From the NCBI GenBank assembly GCA_030833605.1, contig JAURGV010000013.1:1-19059 (forward strand): DNA of 19,059 nt, given 5' to 3'. Each line of letters starts with the position of its first letter. Within the stretch, counting starts at the first letter, position 1. A program made the translations under genes and the position numbers. Shown here in pieces: positions 14,876 to 19,059 of this stretch. This stretch comes from Rhodothermales bacterium (GTDB taxonomy: Bacteria > Bacteroidota > Rhodothermia > Rhodothermales > UBA10348). The notes under the pieces are model-generated. The model saw only the letters and a list, made by a program, of their open reading frames with translations, was not told the origin of the DNA and ran no database searches.

Positions 14876-16162
14876 CTATTTCTTCCTTTTGGGCCCAAAA
14901 TACCCGTTCATGTGCGCATCCAGAATGCCCTGATCGTAGCCCATCGGAAAAGTAGCTACGCCTTTGAGACCTGCTTCCTTTATAAACGAGTACTTCTGTT
15001 CCAGGGAGTGCGTGTCTTCAAACCAACCCTGCCAGAAGCCGGAAGAATCGCTAAACGAATAAAACGGACTACCGGAAACCGAGTCGCGTTGGAGACCATG
15101 CTGGTTTATCCGAGACTGAATATTGATTCGGTATTGGGGTAAAACCAATGAATCAACGGCGGCAAAAGTTGTGATTTTTGCCGTCCCCTTGGTTGAAGAA
15201 CCCACTGAATCGGATTCCACAGGCCATTCATACCCGTAATACGGAATCGTCATGACCAAACGACTATCGTCCAGACCTTCATTCCGATAGCGATCTACTA
15301 TGCTTTCCCAATTGGCTCCGCCCCAACCTTTTAGTGCCGACACGGGCCCTGATTGTGGACCTGTTTGCCAATGCAGGTCGTACCCTTGCACCATGAGTTG
15401 CTTATATCCTTCGTGAATCCGGCTTAAATCATAAAGCCCATCGTTGTCGAATGCCGGTGTAAACATGGACAACATGGCGTCTGGCCAGCGTCTCAGGGCT
15501 TGTTCTGCCAAGCTGTCGGTGAACGATATAAAGTTGTCGCGAAGGCTATCCGTTACCGATTCAAATAGTTCAATATCCAAATGAACGCCCATCCCTTTGC
15601 TCTCTTCGATCAAGAGAAGCGAGGTTTCAAGCAGGTTGCTTATGGCATCATGGGATGAAAAAAGGGATTTAATGGAATCCGGTTCCAACAAAGCAAGAGC
15701 CGGCACTACCGGGATATCTAAGCTATCAGCGCGTGTGAGCAAACCCACCCAGGCATGTGGCCACCCATTGCGGGCTTGCATGCGGCCGTCGGAGCCTGGC
15801 GTCGTGGTGAAGAATACGATTCGATCGTAAACCCGTAAATCCATATCGATCCAAGCTCCCTTCATCCAGTACGCGTAATACCCTACCAGTGAATGGGTTC
15901 GATATGAAGTAGCGGAATCGGATTTGGCACCGTTCATGGCGTCGGAATTAGCCGCCGGTGTCGCTTTAGGGACGGTACCGGTGGTCTCGTATTCCGTTGG
16001 TGCAGAAGGGGCCTTACGACCAATTGTTTCTTCCGATGAGGTACATCCCACGGCAACGAGCCATGATAAAATGACCGTGAACGCCATTAGGTGCCGCTTC
16101 AGCACACCAAACAGGGGTTCAAGAGATGCTCTAATTGGTGATATCCGCCTCAAATACGGCAT
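14876..16162 (-). CDS. Glycoside hydrolase family 18-like lipoprotein
   Basis: Up to 428 aa. A lipoprotein signal ends in 'ILSWLVAVGC' with acylated Cys40, followed by a Ser/Thr/Pro/Ala-rich linker (41-88). The first possible start is ATG 16162; in-frame GTG 16105 (codon 20) would give a more normal leader. Residues about 90-425 read as a GH18 TIM barrel: 'HSLVGYYAYWMKG', 'YDRIVFFTT', the active-site strand 'GMGVHLDIELFES' (190-202), 'SMFTPAF', 'VQGYDLHW' (258-265), 'LVMTIPYYGYEWP' and 'GVATFPMGYDQ'. Glu198 aligns with the catalytic acid of D-x-x-D-x-D-x-E and Asp196 with the Asp before it, but the first two Asp positions are Met and His. It probably hydrolyses or binds an N-acetylglucosamine-containing glycan (chitin- or peptidoglycan-like) at the cell envelope; activity is not certain. 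Confidence 0.8.
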   Translation of the reverse strand: MPYLRRISPIRASLEPLFGVLKRHLMAFTVILSWLVAVGCTSSEETIGRKAPSAPTEYETTGTVPKATPAANSDAMNGAKSDSATSYRTHSLVGYYAYWMKGAWIDMDLRVYDRIVFFTTTPGSDGRMQARNGWPHAWVGLLTRADSLDIPVVPALALLEPDSIKSLFSSHDAISNLLETSLLLIEESKGMGVHLDIELFESVTDSLRDNFISFTDSLAEQALRRWPDAMLSMFTPAFDNDGLYDLSRIHEGYKQLMVQGYDLHWQTGPQSGPVSALKGWGGANWESIVDRYRNEGLDDSRLVMTIPYYGYEWPVESDSVGSSTKGTAKITTFAAVDSLVLPQYRINIQSRINQHGLQRDSVSGSPFYSFSDSSGFWQGWFEDTHSLEQKYSFIKEAGLKGVATFPMGYDQGILDAHMNGYFGPKRKK

Positions 16163-16225
16163 AATAAAACAAGTACGTTAATCTAGATACTATTCTTCTT
16201 TTCGACCGTAATGCGAATACATTAA

Positions 16226-16238
16226 GTTTGCTGCAAAC
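16226..16238. promoter_or_regulatory. 13-bp palindrome upstream of GH18-like gene, possible operator
   Basis: GTTTGCTGCAAAC is a perfect palindrome with 6-bp arms around one central base, 64 nt before the first possible GH18 start. It resembles the size of a dimeric regulator's half-site pair. One copy only; no regulator gene is nearby. Confidence 0.25.
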
Positions 16239-16264
16239 CGAACATTATGCGCTTCATGCTATCT

Positions 16265-16375
16265 TCACGATTGTCGGCTAAACATTTGCCTTTTACAGCC
16301 GATCCACTCTCCAGATGCTATATGCTGAACCCAACGTTCGATTTCAGCAAACCTGTTGGGCCAGAACCTTTGCAT
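16265..16375 (-). CDS. Possible small ORF, 36 codons, unknown
   Basis: ATG 16375 opens 36 codons rich in Trp, Arg and Glu; the peptide begins MQRFWPNRFAEIERWVQHIA and ends at TGA 16265-16267. It lies in the same frame as the small ORF at 16418-16549; the 14 codons between them are open apart from that ORF's TAA. An AAGGAGGTG stretch (minus strand, 16399-16391) sits 17 nt before the ATG, which is too far for a good ribosome site. A competing 54-codon ORF exists on the plus strand (16247-16411), so this may be chance, or the 3' part of a broken gene. Confidence 0.2.
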   Translation of the reverse strand: MQRFWPNRFAEIERWVQHIASGEWIGCKRQMFSRQS

Positions 16376-16398
16376 TCCTTTTGTGCCCTGCACCTCCT

Positions 16399-16425
16399 TG
16401 GAATAAGCTGAAATTGCTTATTCCA
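16399..16425. repeat. Perfect 10-bp inverted repeat (hairpin)
   Basis: Arms tggaataagc (16399-16408) and gcttattcca (16416-16425) are exact reverse complements around a 7-nt loop. On the minus strand the stop codon of the small ORF lies in the first arm, and the AAGGAGGTG stretch overlaps the last base of the second. There is no T-run on either side, so it is not a standard terminator. Confidence 0.8.
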
Positions 16426-16549
16426 TGTCTTCGGAAACCCTTACGGTCCGGTAATGAGTAATCATTCCGGACTTTTTGGGTTTTAAGCCCTTCTCTTGAT
16501 CCGTTTCAACGGTTTCGCTTGTAAATATTTTGGTGGGATTTGTTCGCAT
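16418..16549 (-). CDS. Possible small protein, 43 aa, unknown
   Basis: ATG 16549 to TAA 16418-16420 encodes a hydrophilic, Lys/Glu/Thr-rich 43-residue peptide. It starts MRTNPTKIFTSETVETDQEK and ends HYRTVRVSEDME. I do not recognise it. It has no signal peptide or membrane segment. Its codon composition looks ordinary for this genome. It is the first ORF on the minus strand upstream of the GH18-like gene and is divergent from the spmA-like gene; a TATGAT hexamer on the minus strand (16586-16581) could be its -10 box. Its stop codon falls inside a perfect 10-bp hairpin. The same DNA on the plus strand contains a terminator-like hairpin, so coding is only one explanation for this stretch. Confidence 0.33.
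   Translation of the reverse strand: MRTNPTKIFTSETVETDQEKGLKPKKSGMITHYRTVRVSEDME
16446..16477 (+). terminator. Terminator-like hairpin in spmA leader region
   Basis: On the plus strand, gtccgg (16446-16451) plus aatga (16453-16457) pair with tcatt plus ccggac (16462-16472), leaving a single bulged T at 16452 and a GTAA loop, and five T residues follow directly (16473-16477). This is an intrinsic-terminator shape. No recognised plus-strand gene ends before it; the spmA-like gene starts 136 nt later. It could end a short RNA or act as an attenuator in the spmA leader. Alternatively the palindromic sequence is incidental to the opposite-strand small ORF. Confidence 0.45.
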
Positions 16550-16612
16550 GCTGAGTGGTTAAGATGGCCTTGAGATTCGTATCATAACAAGGCAATTAAT
16601 CCGAAGAAGCTC

Positions 16613-17599
16613 ATGCTTAATTATGTTTGGGCGGGTCTAATCATTCTCAGTTTTGTTTTTGGGATTACCTCCGACGTACTGGACTTTTCGAAGGACCGGT
16701 ACAGAAATGGAACCGAATTAACGATTGGCCTGTCCTCTGAGTCCTCGTTGACCGACGAAAGTCGACGTCAAGATGTCACCGTTCACATTGACCCCTCTTT
16801 CTTCCAATCCTTTTATGGAACGGAAAGTCGACCGGATTCCACGTATGCTGGGCAATTGGTTCGAAGCGCCGACGGGATTCAGTTGCGTTTCGCTCAAGGC
16901 GTGTCCATCCCCGAACCCTGGGCAACAATTCGAAGCGAGACATCCCCTCGAGACAACGACCTACGTGGCGTAATGACCTTTGAATCGGTGGATTCTACCT
17001 CCGCGGTTGCCCATGTTACGTTTTCTGACGTTAAGTTCGTGAAAATGCACGCCATTGCTGCTGCAGCAATCGATATGGCGGAAACGGCTGTTTCATTGGC
17101 TTTGGGGCTTATCGGGGTTATTGCTTTGTGGATGGGTCTCCTCAAGATCGCAGAAGCTTCCGGATTGATCCATTCCGTGGTCAGAGTAACCCAACCTATT
17201 CTTCGACCTCTTTTCCCCGAAATTCCCAAGGACCACCCTGCCCTTGGCTTGATCGTTTTAAACCTAACGGCCAATATGCTTGGGCTCGGAAATGCTGCAA
17301 CCCCTTTGGGCATTAAAGCCATGGAGGAAATGCAAAAACTGAATCCCGATCCCGATACGGCAACCAACTCCATGGTCATGTTGCTGGCGATGAATACGGC
17401 CTCGGTTCAGCTGGTCCCCCCGGTACTTCTGGTCGCCTTGATGGGTTTGCAGATCAATGAGCTCATTTTTGCCATCCTGATCGTTACCTCCATCTCTTTA
17501 GTAGTCGGAATACTCGCAGCTAAACTGCTCAGCAAAATGAAGCGGTTTCAACCGGTCCCCGCCGTCGCCGTGGACCCTTTAAACGTAGGAGGTAAGTAA
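16613..17599 (+). CDS. spmA: SpmA-type nucleoside recognition (Gate) membrane protein with extra N-terminal domain
   Basis: A 328-aa inner-membrane protein. From about residue 150 on it matches spore maturation protein A: 'AIDMAETAVSLALGLIGVIALWMGLLKIAEASG', 'LFPEIPKDHPALGLIVLNLTANMLGLGNAATPLGIKAMEEMQKLNP' and a final membrane helix near 284-305. The gate domain is known from transporters and from SpmA/SpmB in sporulating Firmicutes; in Gram-negative bacteria its substrate is unknown. The first membrane segment is at 4-20 ('YVWAGLIILSFVFGITS'). Residues about 26-145 then form a polar, strand-rich insertion absent from the roughly 196-aa Bacillus SpmA and probably lying outside the cytoplasm. 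ATG 16613 fits the membrane start. The stop overlaps the spmB-like ATG by one base. Confidence 0.85.
   Translation: MLNYVWAGLIILSFVFGITSDVLDFSKDRYRNGTELTIGLSSESSLTDESRRQDVTVHIDPSFFQSFYGTESRPDSTYAGQLVRSADGIQLRFAQGVSIPEPWATIRSETSPRDNDLRGVMTFESVDSTSAVAHVTFSDVKFVKMHAIAAAAIDMAETAVSLALGLIGVIALWMGLLKIAEASGLIHSVVRVTQPILRPLFPEIPKDHPALGLIVLNLTANMLGLGNAATPLGIKAMEEMQKLNPDPDTATNSMVMLLAMNTASVQLVPPVLLVALMGLQINELIFAILIVTSISLVVGILAAKLLSKMKRFQPVPAVAVDPLNVGGK
17587..17592 (+). promoter_or_regulatory. Strong Shine-Dalgarno of spmB-like gene
   Basis: AGGAGG, six bases before ATG 17599, fixes that start and lies within the last codons of the spmA-like gene. It stands out because most genes in the window lack a recognisable Shine-Dalgarno. 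Confidence 0.85.
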
Positions 17600-18141
17600 T
17601 GGACACCCTCCGAACCGTGCTCGAAGTTTTATCCGCATTTGTTTTACCCGCCCTCATCGTTGGGTTTCCATTGTATGGCCTGCTCAAAAAAGTACCGGTC
17701 TACGAAGAGTTTGTGGAAGGCGCCAAAGATGGATTTAAAGTCGCTGTAACCATTATTCCATATCTCGTTGCCATTTTATTTGCCATTGGCATGTTTAGGG
17801 CTTCCGGTGCCATGGACTTTATGGTCGAAGGATTGCGCCCCATGTTATCATGGATTGGCGTGCCTCCAGAAGTGTTGCCCATGATGGTAATCCGTCCTTT
17901 AACAGGATCTGGTTCCGCAGCGATTGTTTTGGATATGATTAATCAATTTGGCGAAGACTCCATCTTAGTCAAAATGGTGGCAACCATGTTCGGCTCTACC
18001 GAAACTACATTTTATGTGATTGCGGTTTACTTTGGTGCCGTAAACATCAAGAAAACAAGGCATGCTGTTCCTGCTGGCCTAATTGCCGACGTAGTAGCCA
18101 TGTTATTATCCGTATTTGTGGTTCGTTGGCTGTTTGCCTAG
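17599..18141 (+). CDS. spmB: SpmB-type nucleoside recognition (Gate) membrane protein
   Basis: A 180-aa inner-membrane protein, nearly the length of Bacillus SpmB. Family signatures in order are 'VLPALIVGFPLYGLLKKVPVYEEFVEGAKDGF' (16-47), 'IIPYLVAILFAIGMFRASGAMD', 'PMMVIRPLTGSGSAA' (93-107), 'MFGSTETTFYVIAVYFGAV' and a last helix 'ADVVAMLLSVFVVRWLF'. About four to five membrane segments are expected. It should form a complex with the SpmA-type protein. Many Bacteroidota carry the two as one fused polypeptide; here they are separate but tied by a TAATG overlap. The transported or sensed substrate is unknown. The glycogen synthase gene starts 16 nt downstream, so all three may be co-transcribed. 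Confidence 0.92.
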   Translation: MDTLRTVLEVLSAFVLPALIVGFPLYGLLKKVPVYEEFVEGAKDGFKVAVTIIPYLVAILFAIGMFRASGAMDFMVEGLRPMLSWIGVPPEVLPMMVIRPLTGSGSAAIVLDMINQFGEDSILVKMVATMFGSTETTFYVIAVYFGAVNIKKTRHAVPAGLIADVVAMLLSVFVVRWLFA

Positions 18142-18157
18142 GTCTTTTTAACTCGTT

Positions 18158-19059
18158 ATGAATATTTGTTTCGTCACGTCAGAATGCATTCCTTTTGCCA
18201 AAACAGGTGGATTGGCGGATGTTTCTGGTGCGCTACCTAAAGAATTGTCGCGTTTGGGGCACACTGTTAAGCTCTTTATGCCGCTCTACGATTCCATTCA
18301 CGTTTCCCAATTTGGATTCGTAAAAGCGACGGAGCTATCGGATTTGCCGGTTCAGATGGGCGACGAGTCGATCCCCATTCATGTTTGGTTTGGCCATCTT
18401 CCCGATTCAACGACCGAGGTGTACCTGGTAGATTGCCCCCGGTATTTCCATCGAGGTCGCATTTATACCAACGACGCCGACGAACTAGACCGATTTGTTT
18501 TACTTCAACACGCTGCCTTCAACATTATGCAGCGCTATGGATTTGCCCCGGATATTATTCATGCCAACGATTGGCAAGCGGCGTTGATGCCTGCGATGTT
18601 GAAGTATCGGTACAACTGGGATGATTTATTCAAAAAAACCAAAACCATCCTTTCGATTCACAATTTGGCCTATCAAGGATGGACCAACCAGTTGGATACC
18701 GCCTACCGCGCAGGACTTCCCATGGAAGAAGCGCAACTGGGCGGTGAGTTTGAGTATTCCGGAGGGTTTTCTTGTTTAAAAACCGGAATTATGACGGCCG
18801 ATTGGATTTCAACGGTTTCTCCAACTTATGCCCGCGAAATTCAGTCCGAGCGTTTCGGGGAAGGTCTTGAGCAACTATTGCGCATGCGGTCTGCCTCGTT
18901 GCGCGGGATTTTAAATGGGATAGACGTTCAGGTTTGGAATCCTGAAACGGATCCACTAATCCCCCATCATTTCAGTGCAAAGAAGCTTACCGGTAAAGCA
19001 AAATGCAAACTGGATTTACAAGTTGAATTGGGCCTCGCATGCGACCCTATCCTGCCGCT
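18158..19059 (+). CDS. glgA: Glycogen synthase, GT5 (partial, runs off right edge)
   Basis: The first 300 codons of an ADP-glucose (or UDP-glucose) alpha-1,4-glucan synthase, which lengthens glycogen chains in the cytoplasm. ATG 18158 begins MNICFVTSECIPFAKTGGLA, containing the diagnostic donor-binding K-T-G-G-L motif (15-19) followed by 'ADVSGALPKELSRLGH'. Further signatures are 'YLVDCPRYFHRGRIYTND', 'DIIHANDWQAALMPAML', 'TILSIHNLAYQGW', 'SGGFSCLKTGIMTADWISTVSPTYAREI' and 'LRGILNGIDVQVWNPETD'. This covers the N-terminal GT-B Rossmann domain and the domain hinge; the C-terminal domain with the conserved E-x7-E region is beyond the window. No frameshift is seen. Only 16 nt separate it from the spmB-like stop. 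Confidence 0.96.
   Translation, partial: MNICFVTSECIPFAKTGGLADVSGALPKELSRLGHTVKLFMPLYDSIHVSQFGFVKATELSDLPVQMGDESIPIHVWFGHLPDSTTEVYLVDCPRYFHRGRIYTNDADELDRFVLLQHAAFNIMQRYGFAPDIIHANDWQAALMPAMLKYRYNWDDLFKKTKTILSIHNLAYQGWTNQLDTAYRAGLPMEEAQLGGEFEYSGGFSCLKTGIMTADWISTVSPTYAREIQSERFGEGLEQLLRMRSASLRGILNGIDVQVWNPETDPLIPHHFSAKKLTGKAKCKLDLQVELGLACDPILP

Larger units (their letters stand above)
16163..16612. other. 450-base divergent intergenic region
   Basis: Lies between the GH18-like gene (minus) and the spmA-like gene (plus). I see no large gene and no tRNA. It holds the two small minus-strand ORFs, the 10-bp hairpin, the plus-strand terminator-like hairpin and the palindrome, each listed separately. 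Promoters for both flanking genes must lie here, but no -35/-10 pair is convincing. Confidence 0.7.

Noticed and set aside
14857..14882. AAATAG...CTATTT inverted repeat between the epimerase and GH18-like stops
   Set aside because: The stem is six A/T-rich base pairs with a 12-nt loop and no clean T-run; too weak to call a bidirectional terminator.
16391..16399. CACCTCCTT on the plus strand, identical to the 3' end of 16S rRNA
   Set aside because: Flanking sequence does not match 16S rRNA, so it is not an rRNA fragment; it is discussed only as a Shine-Dalgarno-like stretch on the other strand.
16247..16411. A 54-codon ORF on the plus strand (begins MRFMLSSRLSAKHLPF)
   Set aside because: It has no recognisable features and is the complement of the more protein-like minus-strand frame. 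Its end just before the terminator-like hairpin is suggestive but not enough to call a gene.

Overview
The window looks like chromosomal DNA of a Gram-negative member of the FCB group, most likely Rhodothermota/Balneolota or a related Bacteroidota lineage. The pointers are a PorV/PorQ-family outer-membrane protein, a Wzi-type capsule-assembly barrel, a TonB-dependent-receptor-like barrel, secreted proteins cleaved after 'SAQ'-type sites, frequent GTG/TTG starts, and few clear Shine-Dalgarno sequences. The phylum call is inference; there is no rRNA gene in the window to confirm it. Coding density is high and I saw no insertion sequence, phage, tRNA or CRISPR array.

Layout. (1) 1-1791, minus strand: the 5' part of a 2-oxoacid dehydrogenase E1-alpha gene (runs off the left edge), with a polyprenyl-phosphate glycosyl-1-phosphate transferase gene upstream of it. 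(2) 1889-7624, plus strand, divergent from (1): three outer-membrane-type proteins joined by 4-nt stop/start overlaps (Wzi-like barrel, small barrel, plug-plus-barrel protein), then an RsmF-like RNA m5C methyltransferase. (3) 14379-7648, minus strand, tightly spaced: cation-diffusion-facilitator exporter, CoA-disulfide-reductase-like flavoprotein, RsmB, PorV-like protein, DPM-type glycosyltransferase, TonB. (4) 14465-14863, plus: methylmalonyl-CoA epimerase. (5) 16162-14876, minus: a GH18-like lipoprotein. (6) 16163-16612: a 450-base divergent intergenic region with no large gene. It carries two in-frame small ORFs on the minus strand, a perfect 10-bp hairpin, a terminator-like hairpin on the plus strand and a short palindrome. 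(7) 16613-19059, plus: spmA/spmB-type nucleoside-recognition membrane protein pair and the first 300 codons of glycogen synthase (glgA).

Functional themes. The left half is about surface polysaccharide and outer-membrane traffic: an initiating sugar transferase faces a cluster of three barrels, and TonB and a GT2 glycosyltransferase sit a few kb away on the other strand. Two NOL1/NOP2/Sun-family methyltransferases handle rRNA modification. The right half is mostly housekeeping metabolism and transport. The parts most worth a second look are the coupled three-barrel operon, the undescribed small ORF/hairpin region before the GH18 gene, and the SpmA homologue with a large extra domain between its first two membrane segments.
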